This document shows, piece after piece, positions 44,808 through 58,159 of a stretch of 64,000 nt of DNA. The notes below the pieces were generated by a model. It was given only the letters and a program-made list of their open reading frames with translations. It had not been told where the DNA came from and ran no database searches. The stretch's first letter is position 1. The number at the start of each line of letters is the position of its first letter. Origin of the DNA: Sphagnum compactum (taxonomy: Eukaryota > Bryophyta > Sphagnopsida > Sphagnales); NCBI GenBank assembly GCA_965153455.1, contig OZ234499.1, positions 1,302,001-1,366,000 on the forward strand. Direction: 5' to 3'. The position numbers and the translations under genes are program-made.

Positions 44808-44838
44808 TGATTTTTAAACCCTAAACCCTAACCCCATA
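44808..44838 (+). promoter_or_regulatory. telobox cluster without an adjacent recognised gene
   Basis: TTTAAACCCTAAACCCTAAC contains two consecutive AAACCCTAA motifs. No gene I can recognise starts nearby, so it may belong to a lost gene or be chance. Confidence 0.35.
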
Positions 44839-46358
44839 ATGCACTTCAATAAATCAGTGTAGTTGAGTTGTGTATCATGAGAGAACACCTTAATTATTGG
44901 GAACTTCGAAGAACAATCACATTTCGTCAAATTTTACAATGTGGATCAAGAAAGGGGGCTGTAGTTCTTTGTCAAACTTATGAAGCAATGAATGTGGAGT
45001 TGAAGTGTGTTGTTTTTTTGTGTATTGTCAATTTGAGGGGTGGTGTTATGAGTACTAGTTTATGCAATCTATTTGTACTCAGGGTTCTATGTCACAAAGT
45101 GCAATATGGGACTTGGGTTCTTCTTGAAGTTTAATGTTGTTCTTGGGGTTTATGTGGTCTGAAGTAATTGAGAAAAACAGGAAGGCAAGTGGGTTCAAGA
45201 GAAAGAGATCGGAGAGATTTGACACCTCAGAGACCTCGAGCCTTTCATTCTTGATGATAGCATGAATTTAGGTGGCTTTTGGCTCAGAACCAATGGGTAA
45301 TTCTGAGATAGGTTCTGCCCTTTAAAATATATGTTCCTAGTTTTGATTATTGTGTGCCCAAGTTTTTTGTCACACAAATCCCTACATTGGCACATATCCA
45401 TATGAGGATTTAGCCAGGTTTGATCATAGGACAGATAAGAAGCTAAAAGGTTTTAAGAATCATGCTACTTTTTAGTTACCTATAGGACCATAAAGTTTAA
45501 ATGTGGCAAACTCAAGTTTTTTTTCTATTTGTTTGGTGAATTTTTTGAAAAAACTTTTAAAACCTTTTGAGAGGGCCAAAGCTCATTTTCAAATTTTGCA
45601 ACAATCCAAAATTTTGCACAATTTGTATTTGACTAGTGGTTATTTTTTTGCAGTGTTTTTCCCAAAAAAAAAAGAGAAGCCTTTGTGCAGTTCACATGGT
45701 TGCTTTTTTTGGTTGCCACACGAGAGAGAAAATTTGAGAAAAAAGAAAAAAGAAAACGCTCCATACGGGATGGATGGTGTGTGAACAAGAAACAATTTAT
45801 AAATAAATAAATAATTTTTTCTTGCTCAATTCCTATCCCATAGATAAATGTGGTAGTCATACATAGACCTACCTAGTAGCCATCAAGTTCCTTACCCATT
45901 CACCTACCTTCATAGTAATCACTTACATTCTCTACCTATTCACCTTTGATACTTACCCACTTACATAGGGATGTGATTTTAGCATTGGTGGGTGTAAGAA
46001 TAGAGTTTTGGCGAAGGACATATGTTGCACAGCTAGCAATTATGATGGCAACTCTGGCTATGGTGGGTCATGCTTCACAATATCCAGGACCTAGTCAAAA
46101 ATTTTCATGTTTGGGAAATTTTATCTCAGCTAGTTTTAAATGATTGGTTCAGCCCCAAATGTCAGGTCCAAACTCCAAACAATGTTTAGTTCCAAATATG
46201 AAAGAGAACATTTGGTTTTAATTTTGAGTCTTGTTTTTTATTTTATTTATTTTCTGTGGAAATTTTTTTCAACCTAATGTTAGCTTGTAATTTTAGTTAG
46301 CAACTATTTTATTTAACTATGCTTATAATAGAAGACTTATTAGTGCTTAGTAACAATG
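44839..46358. other. intergenic DNA, no gene recognised
   Basis: AT-rich spacer with CTACCTATTCACCTT-type words at 45860-45960 and runs of A and T. No gene is supported. Confidence 0.5.
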
Positions 46359-46990
46359 GTTTTTTTGTCAATTTTGTAATGTAACTAAGGTGGAAACTAT
46401 CCATAAACCTATTTAGCCACATTTGGCTATCAAAAGAATATTGAATGACAAAATTTAAATCTCCTAATTATTTATTTTTGGCTACCTACTTGAACCACAT
46501 ATAGATATCTGGTGAACTTTTTAAGATTTTATTTTTAATTTGGTAATTTTTTCATAAATCAATCAATTTACAACCAACAAAAATTCACCATATGTGGACC
46601 CTAAAATGTCCATATGAATAAATCAATGAAGTTTTTGTATGGTTCACAATGGGTGAATGTGAAATCACCCTTTCTATTTGAGGAACATGAAGGTTGCCAC
46701 TCTATTTGTGAAATAATGTTGGGATTTAATGGGCGCCATGTGTTTTTTCAATTTTGTGATGTTGTTGAAGTGGCAATCATCCATTGAGGTCAAATTTCAT
46801 GATATTTAAAATATGAAATAGACAAATCTTAAGCACCCTTTCATGTTGTAGGCAATTGTGGCAAATTTTGAGAAGGAATTTTTCATTTTTGACAAAACAA
46901 TTTCAAAAAATAGAATTTTTTTGAAAAAAAGTTCCTTTTTCAAAATATTTTTCACAAAATGGTGAAAAATCACCAAAAAAACACTTTGTG
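46359..46990 (+). repeat. two termini of the 18657 TIR-element family
   Basis: TTTTGTCAATTTTGTAATGT then ACTATCCATAAACCTATTTA and GCCACATTTGGCTAT occur at 46364-46435. TGTTTTTTCAATTTTGTGAT then GTTGTTGAAGTGGCAATCATC occurs at 46741-46781, in the same orientation. After the second, TTCACAAAATGGTGAAAAAT at about 46951 resembles the GCCAAATGGCGAAAA interior of the element at 18657. No right end could be placed. Confidence 0.5.
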
Positions 46991-49900
46991 TATGTACATG
47001 TGTTAGGGGAACTATAGATCTAAAGGAGATATTTGGAATGATTTATTATCATTAAGTAAGTTACAAGATTAGGAAAGTAAAAAAGTAATTTATAGAGAAG
47101 TTGATGAAAACTCCACATGCATGTGGCCTTAATATACCCCTTCAAAGAAAACTTAAGTTAGTAAAAGGAATGGCAAGAAGTGAGTTGCCACATCGACACG
47201 AGAACTTGTGTTTTTTTTTGGTCCAAAGTTTTGCACAAATGCTGAAATAAAAACTAAGGGAATATTTTATCACAATTATTTTGAACAAGATTTATGAACT
47301 TGTCTTTGTTTAATGTTAAATCCTTTTTGAGATGCTTGCATTTGATGCAAGATCAAAAATTTGGAAATAAAAATGATAATGAAAAGTTATCATCTTTGTA
47401 AGGATGTTACCATTTATGTAGGAGGATTGGTTGCCTCCCTATTGGTTGCTTCCCTATAGAGGATTGAAAGGGAATGATAGCATCTAAGAATGCATGCGGT
47501 AAAATAAAGATGATTGACCTAAGTAAGCTTGTGAACAAGATTTTCTTTTGCAACTATTACAAGGAATTTCAAAGGTTAAAAGAATTCAAAAATATTTTTC
47601 CCTTCAAAAGGAATGCACTAAAAGAACATGTCCATCTAACGGAATGTCAAAAAAAAAAAAGCCCATCCACAAAAATTGTAATTAAAAACTACTCATGTCA
47701 TTAATTGAAGGGGTAGGTGAACTAGCACCTATGTCGATACCTTCACCTTCTTGTTCATTAAAGAGACCTCTTAGAAGTTACATCAACTTTAGAATTGTTA
47801 GCCCTTGAATGTCATGGAAATGCAATTTGGTCTACTCCTATCCCAATACTCCTAACTAGGATCAAGGGCTTCAAAATTTAACACATATGGGTTGTAATTG
47901 TGGTGTCATTGAGTAGGGCCTACCCTTTTAATGAAATTTTCTTGTCTTTGATTGCTTGTTATAAAAGACTTTATAAGTTGCTTAACATGGTAGGAAGCTT
48001 TGGGTAACTTTGCGCAACATTGATATGAAAGTTAATGAGAAGTTTTTTTACCCACTATTTTCAACAATTTGAAAACGTGAACTAAATCAAATGATAGAAT
48101 GTCATTCTTATTATTCTCCCAAATTGTTCAAAAATTTTGTTTGCTTCAAAAAGGATGGAAATGAATGTTTTCTTTAGACTTCTTTTAGATTATTCATTCA
48201 TTTCAACTCTTTTCTGAACAATTTTTTTCCCACATGACTCATATGCGTGCCTTCTATCCACCACCAAAGATTTATGGTAAATGGAGCACAACATCTTGAT
48301 CCAAATCTTCAAAAACTTACAATTTTGAAGATTGCCCAAAATTAGCAAGTCTAAAGTTTCAAGGATGGCAATTTTCAAATTTTCATCCAAATATTTTTTT
48401 CTTTTTTTTAGCCAAAAAAATCAAATTGAAGTCCTTTACAACTTTACAAAGTCAAAATTTCAAAATTCAAATAGTTTGCATGACATTTTAAATGTGTTTG
48501 TGAGGTTTTAGTCCAATTTTTGGATTGGGACTATTTGGTCAAATGTCATTTAAGGGTTAAATTTGGGCTTACAAACTCTAATTTAGTATATTGGTTGAAT
48601 ATTTGTAATGTCTAGAAGCAACCCAAGAAAAATAAACATATTTTGTTTTTACCATGGTACCATTGGAGCCTGGAGGTGTGTTCACCCCATGAGGAAGAAA
48701 ATTTTTGTTTTATTGCAATCTTTGCAAGGGGATTTGGAAAAAATATCAAGAGGCATTTGCCAACTTCAATGAGGTTGGAAACTTTACACGTTTTGGTACA
48801 ATTGTCATTATGTGACATATAGTTGAAAAATATTGATTAAATCAAACATGAACTTATATATATATATTCAACATTTATATTCAACTTTGGTTAGCAATTA
48901 CATTTTAGCTTTTTACTTCAAAAGGACTTACTCTTACTTGAATCCTATAGTTGCACATGTGCTTATAATTACATATCATTCTTCTAAAGTTGGGTTTGAT
49001 TTTAACAATGAATAATGGTGTTCATGGAATAGGGGTCCAAATGTGTATCATGAAGTGATGAAGTAATGACAATAGGCAATTACAAATGCACAAAATGTTT
49101 TGCCTTCACTATTTAACAAAACTTCTACATTTGCAATTACATTTTTAGTTATGGTTACAAATGTGTCACATTTTTAAAAAATCAACAACAACCAATTGAG
49201 AGTGGCACATAATTGCAAATGACATCCACATGATGCCTTCATGGGACCCATATTACCAATTTAGTCAAAAAGTATTTTCAAAATTTGAAAAATGTTAACT
49301 AGCTAGGCAAATCAAAATAAAATGTCAAATTCCACACTAGAAAGTCAATGGATGGACTTCATTAACTTACATCATGTCATGTTGTCCATCCTAATGAATT
49401 TAGAATCACAACTACGTTTCAATTATATCAAATATGCATAGTTGGCAATTGGGTGACATATGGCATGTTAGCATTTATTAAATTTGAAACTACATGCCCA
49501 TTTAATTGCATACATACATGTGGCACATGTAGATAGGACATTTCAAATTTATTGAAATGATAATGATTCATTAAATTTGGTTTAAGTAGGAAAACTCATG
49601 GATATGGACTTTTATCTTACAATGTGTTAATCTTATGTGTTTGAAACTTTGGGATATTGAATAAATTATGTTTAAGAAACTAAAGATCCATTGAATGAAT
49701 GGAATGTGATTTTAATTCATTATGTTATGGACTTTTCAAAATCCCAAAAATTGTAATTATTTAAAAAGCCTTTTTAAGCATTTAAAAAAATCTTTTATGA
49801 ATTTTTTTAATTTGTCTTATAGCATCATGAATGGAAATTGGAAATGGAAAAAAAAATTACTTTCAATATCATCAAATATTTTTATTTAAAGTTAATTTCC

Positions 49901-51937
49901 AACTACACTAAAAAAGGATTTTGAAAAGGGACTCTAATCCACCGAAATTGAAACACTTTATTGTGCTCTCACCCCAACTAGAATCCCTCTTACATAAAGC
50001 ATTATGGTAGGCCATTTTTTCAAGAAGTGTCAATATGATCCCTAATACCACTAATCATGTGTTATGGAAAAACAAGGACATTTTATCATTTTTTCTTGTA
50101 GTGCACCCCCACAAATTCCATAAAATTGAAACATTAATTTCTAGATCACTACTCATGATCACTTGCAAGATGTTGAGAAACCTAAACAATATAGAAAGAG
50201 AAATGCAAAAAGAAATGCAACCAAGGATTAAAAAGAAAGTTTCGGGATGACCTTCAAAAAATGAAGGAAATAGAAGATTAAGAAACCCAAGAAAGTTAAC
50301 ACAATGAAAATGTATTCATATTGAAATATTGGCAATTTAGGGTAGACTTGCCACCTATCCATGTGGCCCATCTATATGATGACTAATTTTCAACTATAAT
50401 GGTCATATTTTAAGACCAAATTCTTTCATTTTATTCCAACGTACCAATTGATGATTTTGAAATTCACCATTAAGGACATGCATTGTAATATTTATGCAAA
50501 TGGAAAGTGTGCAACATAAAATATATGCATTATCCTTCAATGAGGCAAAAATTCTACTAAATAGTAAAAGAGGCAAAAGAATATGCATTATTATATATTG
50601 CAACTTTTAACAACTACAATATGTTGAAGTCTTAAAAGATGTTGTGTAATTAAATGTTGGCATAATATGATCCATCATACAATTTAGACTTTAGCACGAA
50701 TGAGTTTGGAATGGCCTAGATATATGGGGTAATAAATGAGTCGATTATGTACGATTTTTAATGGCTAATTATCAACACATTTTAATTTAGGGTAATATAA
50801 TGAACCATTTGCATTTCTTTTTCAAGTTTGGTGAGCAAGTTTTCTACTGCAATGATTCATGACATTAAAACATGATGGTTTAGATTATATTGACAAGGCA
50901 CCTTAAAATAGGCGAATGTTTCTTGACACATATGGTGAGTAAATCAACACCACAAATGAATATGGAAACATGTTGAATGCACCAAGTGCCATACCATATG
51001 CACATGGAGTCCTAAGTAATGTTGATGTAATGCTCATTTATAGGTAGAAGTTCTTCTTATTCAATGAGTAAAAGCAACTTCAAGATGAATAAACCAAGTC
51101 ATAAGTTCTAGAAGATAAATTATTGTACCAATGTGAGGACATGCAAAATTGTGAACAACACTTCTGACCATACGATACCCTTCATGATGGTTTTAATAGT
51201 TAATAGGTGCATGTTGTCCAACAAAGTGAACTAGGAATTTTTTGTTTTTGACTTTGGAAAGGTTGGGCATGGTAAGAAAATTTATATTGCATTAGTGAGA
51301 TTATTGTTCAAAGGTGTAGAAATTGTTGTTTGCATCAATGGCAACATCACAAAAACATTCATAACTGAAAAAGGGGTCACACAAGATTAATTGCCACCTA
51401 TTTACTTTCACCAAGGAGATTCTTAAGACTTAACTACATGATGAAGACAACTAAAAATTTTGGTGATATTAAGAGATTCTTGCATCCAAGAGATGAAAAA
51501 CAACAAACCATGTTGCAATACGTTGATGATACAAAATTTCAATAAAAGGGGAGGAAGAGAATATTTCAAACATATTCAACTTGCTACAACTTTTTCTTTC
51601 ATATGCATGCAAGCATATTGAATTTTTTTTCATTACATACATGAGAACTTGAGAAACAATTTTCAATCACTAATGTGATTCCACTTCATATCCATCATAG
51701 TAAAGATTTTCATTATTTTGTCCTTATTTACCAAACCTTTGTTTTGCACCTTGTTTTTGTGTTCTTGATTTGCATATTTGTTTTGTAAATTTGCATTTTG
51801 TAGATTTTTTAAAAGAGAATTAAAAAGTGCAGGCCTTTGGATTCATTTAGATTTGGACCATCTTTCAATGTGTTGAACAATTTGAGTCTAAAATGCAATA
51901 TAGTTTTTGAGAATTTTGTTCATTCCTTTGCATTTTG
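46991..51937. other. intergenic DNA, no gene recognised
   Basis: Nearly 5 kb of AT-rich sequence. The longest frames are under 80 codons and have no recognisable features. Confidence 0.5.
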
Positions 51938-52710
51938 GGTCAAAACACGTAACTAGGAGCCAAAAAGGGCATTGGATGTTAGACATAATCAGTCAAAATC
52001 AAATATTTATTTTGTTATTACCATTTAAAACCATAGTAATCATGGAAAGTTAGAATTTTTTCCCTCATATGAATATCAAGGAACTTAAAATAAAAATTCG
52101 TTCGATCCAATTTTAAGTTTTGGTTTTAATTTAGGAATGTACACTTACTACGTCAGATGGAGTCAATTTTGTAAATGATTATCAAAAGGACTCATATAAT
52201 TATTAAAAAATCATTGAAAAAATATACATTATAAGCCACATAAAAAAAGGACTTACACTTTTTAAAATTTGGAATTCAAAAACTTTAAAAAATTCAAAGA
52301 ATGTTTCAAAATTGCTTCAGAATTTCACAGCTTCAAGAGTCCTTTACCACATATAAATGGGTTGTAATCTACATGATGTATGAAGAAATATTATAGCTTA
52401 GAGTATAATAAACTAAAGAATGTGAAAATTTAATTTTTGGTGATGATTTAAAATTTTAATCATTTTTCAAGATGAAACATTGAATTTGTAAGGAATTTGC
52501 ACACTTTTCAAAATTCATATTTATTCAATAATGACTATAAACAAATGTGATGCATTGGGGAAGATTTAAATATTTTTTAGAACAAGTTATAAAAAAATTC
52601 ATTCAAAATTTCATTTGCATGTAAAAAAGTTTTTGGGAAAAAAGACATGTAGTCCTTTTTTCAAATTTTTTCAAAGTAATCCCTTTGGTTCCTAGTTACA
52701 AGTTTTGACC
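51938..52710. mobile_element. TIR element, 773 bp
   Basis: The left end GGTCAAAACACGTAACTAGG then AGCC is the reverse complement, with two or three mismatches, of the right end GGTTCCTAGTTACAAGTTTT then GACC. The interior has no coding capacity. Its right half (about 52265-52692) recurs at 62050-62470 inside intron 1 of the P450 gene. Flanking bases do not show a clear target duplication. Confidence 0.6.
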
Positions 52711-54059
52711 GTTTTGTAGAAGTTTAGTCTGGGGATGTTATGGCACTAATTAATAATGCATGGAGAAGTTTTTAGTCATATGAAATATATTTACTTGTCA
52801 AGCCATACATTAACTTTTAGTCTACTGACATTGTTGGATGTCAATTTGCAAAGGAAAAGTGATTTTGTTCTATGAAATTAACTTGAAATGTAATGGTTAT
52901 GTTTAATGAAAATCTTGATTGGAAGTATTTCCTAAACTAGGCTTATGCACTAAATGTCTTTCGAAATTGTAAGTGGAATACCAAATAGCCTTAGATCAAA
53001 TGTTGGACCTAATTGCCAGATTAGTAGGAGAAGTTGATATTTCTACATGGTTTGCCATCATATGAAATACCACACCTTCCACCCATATTTGGAAGGAGAA
53101 AATGACGAGAACCACTTTGAATCAAACAAATAACTACTAAATATTGTTTCAATGGGTACCTATTTCCAAGTCCAAGTGCTTGAACCTAGGATAACTTAAT
53201 TTCTTGTCATGATTCGTGTGATTTGAAAACCTTCTTGTGCTTTCTGCCTCAAGGGCAACTTTAGCTAGCCTAATCAATTTTAGTAGTTTATGCTAGAGGG
53301 TGACCTCTTTGACTGTAATGATGCTCCAAAGGTCATGCATGTCTACAAGGCTAGGTATTGAATTGTTAAGTTCCTGCACCTTTGAGACAAGGGGTTTAGT
53401 AGTTGTTTATTTTTTCCGAACACCCTTACCATTTGACTTGCACATGGCATAATTTATTCCTTTTATGGGGTTAGATCAAATGGAATAGAAAGGTCTTCAA
53501 ATTTTAGAATTCATAGGTCTTAATTTAATGGTTTCAATGGCAAAGTATGTGGTATGTGTCCCTCATGTGAATTTTCATTTACCACAATAATATTCGATGG
53601 TGGTGGGAAGCTCAAGGTATAAATGATGTAAAGTTGCATTGCCAAATTGATGAGTTTCAATGACTACCATTTTGTGAAGTTGTGATGCTTAGGTTCTGAT
53701 TTTGTGATACATAAAGATTTTGGTTTTTGTTTGTAGTGTGCATAGGTGACCTATTGTGATATATTGGGAACTAATCAAACATGACATTGTCAAAGGCAAT
53801 ATGTGGTAACACGTTCACCTCAATACCATGTTTGTAAGATTTGTCATTTTTTGGCTAGTTGTAGTTATTTTGAGTATCTTTATATGGTGATTAAAAAAAT
53901 CATCATTTTCAATCCTCAAATCAAATGATATGATATAATTTTGAATAGTCATTGTGATGTTCTCTATGACATCATGTATCATGTTATTACCATGATGGGG
54001 ATAATCATTCCACAACTTGTACATGATGTGACTATGATTTCCTTGTTATATATTGTCAA
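52711..54059. other. intergenic DNA, no gene recognised
   Basis: AT-rich spacer; no supported feature. Confidence 0.5.
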
Positions 54060-54640
54060 AATATTGTAACCTCTCAATATAGTCTTACATATATTCACTT
54101 TCCATATCATGTATATCCATTCATATGTATGACCTTGTGCATAATGTATGTGTCTATGTGGTGTAAATATGGGTATAAATACTTGAGAAGTATGACTTTG
54201 CCATCTCCATAACATAATATCTACATTTGAAGTACATAATGTGTGTGACCTTGTACATTTTGTGTATGTCCATGTATTACAAATGTACATGTATGTACTT
54301 GGGAATGTAATATGTCATTTACAATATATAGCCAATACATTTGAGTCCATAGTGTATATGATCATGTATTCCTATGTATGTTCACATATTATAAATATAC
54401 ACATATGTACTTGAGAGCATAGTATGTCATCTCCATTAATATGGTCAATACATTTGAGAGGTCTGTGATGTATTTGGCAATGGGCATTGTGTGAATGTCC
54501 ATGTTTTGTAGTTAAATATGATTATATACATTTGTACACTTGAGATACGCTTGATATTTGACCTTGTACACTCTATGCATGTCTATGTACATTTTAATAT
54601 ACTCTAGATACATGGTCCTATGTATTATAAAATATTCTTT
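54060..54640 (+). repeat. degenerate tandem array, unit about 112-129 bp
   Basis: Units share TACTTGAGA, CATCTCCATAA, ATACATTTGAG, GTGTATGACCTTGTACATT, TGTATGTCCATGT and ATTATAAATATACA in the same order. ACTTGAG/ACTTGGG occurs at 54181, 54297, 54409 and 54538. Copies are strongly diverged, so the array is old. Confidence 0.65.
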
Positions 54641-55289
54641 CTATTTTTAAAATGTGTGTATATACTAATGTTCTAGAGGATTATGTACCCATGGCACCTC
54701 AATATTTATTTTTGATTGCTTGAATATGTGTGATTTTAGGAAGGAAGCACAATTTGTTCAAGACTAGTGGTATATGAAGATTAATCACAACATTTGTTAA
54801 TTGTTGGCAGTTTGTTAAGATGTTGGTGATTTTATTTTCTGTATATTTAAGACTTAGAGATGCAAATTAATTTATGTTCAATTTTCATGCAATGCAACAA
54901 ATCATTTTTTACTAGGTTTGCATTTGCAATTTCATGGACATTATAATTGGAAAACAAGTTGTTAAAAACTAAGGCATGTTGGATGGGCTTGTGTAGGTTA
55001 ATGATTAACATGTTAAGTTTCAAGGTCATCACATTTTGACCTTTGTTATGACGTTGGTAGGTTTAATTACTAGCCAAAATGGGCAATTAATTCTAAGAAC
55101 AAGTGAAGAAACCATAGACTGGGGCCAACTATAAAGGCCTAGCAAGTAGAAATAGTGCTATAGAGTTGGTAAAAATAGAAGCTACAAATGTAGCCAATGT
55201 TAAAGAAGACACCAGTTTGCCAACAAAAGTGGAGAACAAGATTAAGGCAAATCAATGAAGGGGCTTGAGATGTTCTCCATAATACTCTT
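54641..55289. other. intergenic DNA, no gene recognised
   Basis: AT-rich spacer. The last part may already belong to the decayed transposon ORF that starts near 55290, but no residues can be assigned. Confidence 0.4.
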
Positions 55290-55513
55290 GAGTTAAACCC
55301 ATTTGAATTGTTGACCCCTAGGGATGTCAATAAGATTTCTCTCAAGATTATCAATATATTGGCAAAAGAGTTTGGACAAATTGCGGGTCATGACAATAGG
55401 CAAGATATACTAATGAAAGTCTTACAACATGATGCAGTTATAACAATCCTACCATAGTATTATTCCAAACCTCATGAGGCAAAAGCACAACTTTCAAAAC
55501 TTTAGGGGGTGTG

Positions 55514-56125
55514 TTGCAAGCTAGAATGGATCACTTTTGATCAATTTTTTGAGTCCTTAAAAGTACGTTTCATAGTATTTTTTTATAGATTAAAAAAATT
55601 ATAAACTTATAAATTTGTAAAAATGTTCATCTTTTTTTAAAAAAAACACATGACCATGTAATACCTCATAGGCTATAATGTTTGTGAAAAAAAAAATTGT
55701 TATTCATAAAAATGTAATAATGATGTACTTTACCATTTTCGTCAATTTTTGGCCCATGTAAAAATTCATAAAACTTTTATGTGACATTCAAATGATTTGC
55801 AAACACCCATTTTAACTTACAAACCACATTTTTGAGTTTTGGAGAAAAAATGAATTTTGTTCATTATAAACTGAACATATGGTGAGTCCATTTACACATC
55901 CTTTATGTAGTATAATACTAAAGCTATTATATGATAAAAAGTCCCCCATTTAGTGTAGAAAATTCGACTTCAAATAATTTTCAAATTTTATCACACCTGA
56001 CTATAACAATAATGTATATTAGTCCTTTTCCATAATAAAAATTTGATGTGGGACAAATTCTAATCCATAAGGGTCCTACAAAAAATGGACTCGCAACACC
56101 AAAAATGATCCATTGTAACTTGCAA
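55514..56125. mobile_element. 612-bp inverted-repeat element nested in the transposase-like ORF
   Basis: The left end TTGCAAGCTAGAATGGATCA then CTTTTGATC matches the reverse complement of the right end, TTGCAAGTTACAATGGATCA then TTTTTGGTG, over about 27 bp. The interior is AT-rich and non-coding. Recognisable ORF fragments lie on both sides, so insertion into the ORF is likely. No target duplication is clear. Confidence 0.5.
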
Positions 56126-57937
56126 ATGGCTTAAGGAAGAATTTAGTCAAGTCAAAAAATCATAGTCAAATAATGTGTTGGCTCACAAAAGTATTTTATT
56201 GGATGTAGTTGTAAGCACACATATTACTTTTGATGTAGTAGAAATTTCAAGACTTCTAGGTACTAAGAAGTGCAACCTTGAACGTGCCATAGAGTGGTGT
56301 CATTTTCTCTAAACTTTGGGGGCTTCTCAATGGGCCATTTCTCGTCGAAAGAAAAGGTTTGATGGACTATCAAAAGAAACCAAGGTTGCTATTCACTTAT
56401 GGTGGACAAGTGAAACAAGGGTGAGCCCCAATGAAAAAATTGTTGTGCCCAAGCACCTTAGTCCAAAACATTATGAAGAACATGGAACACATTTTTTGCT
56501 GGAAAGTCAAGTAAATACATTTCCAAAACATTTTCATGCACTAGAGATTTCATTTAGGAAGAATTTCAAATCTTGAAAATCAAAGTTAATATTTTAATGG
56601 GCCTTTATGCATGCACATGTTGTTTGTAGACTACATTTTTCCTTTGATTCCAAACTGCCTATCTAGTTATAGACTTTCAACAAAGGGCATTTGAAGCTCT
56701 TAAACCTTACTTCATTAAAACTTGCAAAGAACAAAATGTTGGTTATTGCAAATGTCATGTGGAACTAGATCTATTGATGCAAGGATTAAATAATATTAGG
56801 GATGGCAAGAAAGGAGCTAATGTTGCTAATGTTTATGCATGTCATTGTTTTGTTTGTAATGTTGCTGATCCCAACTTAACATTGTGTCAAACCCATGATA
56901 AGGTGTACATTGGAGTCACCATGTTATGGGAAGAATGTGTTTGTCCCAACTTGGAATTGCAATAATGGCATAAATTGGGATGCTTAATGGGAGATTGTGG
57001 GGAGTGTGGAGCACACAATTTGCCCATTTTCCCTAATGAATAATTGCTTTTCTATTGATTGGCTCATTTTAAGGAGATGTTTTTAGCAAGAAATTGTTGG
57101 ACTAGATGAAGATGGAAACCCTAAGAAAAGGGTTCAAGAATGTTTCAAACAGACATTTGCCTCCACATTCCTTGACTACTTGTGGCCAAATTTACAAAGG
57201 TTTGTCCAACACAATTTCATTGCAAGGTGAGAGGATGTGTAATGCATAATGTCCATGGATAATTTGCCTTCAAATACAATATTGTTTCATATTGACTTTG
57301 TAGAAAATTATAGTTTTGAAATGCAAAGTAAAATTCAATCCATGCATTAGCACTTTTTTCAAGTTATTATCGTGGTTCATATCACTTTTCGGCTAGACCC
57401 AACTATTGGACAAGGGAATGATGATAAAAAGTTCATTAGAGAAACACACTTTTATGTTTCAAATGATAAATAAATAAAAATTATTCATGCAACATTGTAT
57501 ATTGATGCATTGGGATTGGTTATTAGCACGAGGAATCAAACTAGCACATCACTGGAGGCGGAGTGATGGTTGTGCTGTTAGTTTAAAGGTTGTCGGGCAA
57601 TGTATTTTGTTGCAATATATCCAAGTCTTACTAATGGGTGTATGATGACTTGTAATTTCTTTGGGACAAGGCATGGGAAAGGGATTGTGAATGGGATGGT
57701 GCAAGGGCAATGGTGAAACAAGAATTAAGGAATGAAAAAATTCATAACCCTGAGAGGAGGTTAGAAAATGTAAAAGATTGTGTACCATTTCTTAGCAACA
57801 TAGTGTCCTCCCATGTACCTAACTCTTATGAAAGTCCTCGAGAAATATTCCAAAAAAATTCACTTTTGTTCACAAAGTCATGCTCACGCTCACATATTCA
57901 TGGCCCAGTGGATCCATCATTGGCCATAGTCCTTATC

Positions 57938-58081
57938 GATTTGCAATGCATGTTATGTGGAAAATCATAAGATGTAGCTACCATGTTGGTTTGTGACCAT
58001 TGTTCTAGAGGATGTCATTTCAATTATTTTCTATCATTGTTTGCCAAGGTTCCAAGAAGAGATTAGGTATGTCCACGATGC
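57938..58081 (+). pseudogene. PHD zinc-finger remnant
   Basis: In one frame: CMLC, then MLVCDHCSRGCH, then FLSLFAKVP, then VCPRC. This is the C4HC3 arrangement of a PHD finger, a histone-tail reader. Four of five landmark groups are intact. The Cys after His (HxxC) is Tyr, the usual GWH reads GCH, and TAA and TAG codons interrupt the domain. The second stop falls where the conserved Trp before CPxC is expected. Confidence 0.7.
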
Positions 58082-58090
58082 ACCAAATGG

Positions 58091-58128
58091 ACTTGTTTTG
58101 TTGTTTTGTGTTAGGCCTCAATACCATG

Positions 58129-58159
<31 letters not shown>

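Larger units (their letters stand above)
55290..58090 (+). pseudogene. decayed transposase-like ORF with C-terminal PHD finger
   Basis: A long former reading frame can be followed through many stops and shifts: NPFELLTPRDVNKISLKIIN (about 55298), ERAIEWCHFL and GASQWAISRRKKR (about 56280-56355), HLSPKHYEEHGTHFLLESQV, a Cys-rich block (YACHCFVCNV), FVQHNFIAR, HIDFVENYSF (Asp at 57293), ITFRLDPT, RSDGCA (about 57558), FFGTRHGKG (about 57655), EWDGARAMVKQELRNE (about 57690) and SYESPREIF. The spaced Asp motifs HIDF, SDGC and WDG, together with HGKG, look like a DDE/DDD RNase H-fold transposase core; that is inference. The C-terminus (57938-58081) is a PHD finger. A 612-bp inverted-repeat element interrupts the ORF at 55514-56125. 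I know no named family for it. Confidence 0.6.

Noticed and set aside
49915-50103. Possible second CACTA element (CACTAAAAAAGG ... TTTTTTCTTGTAGTG)
   Set aside because: The right end resembles a CACTA terminus, but the left end matches poorly and the flanking triplets (CTA and CAC) differ. Evidence is too weak to call.
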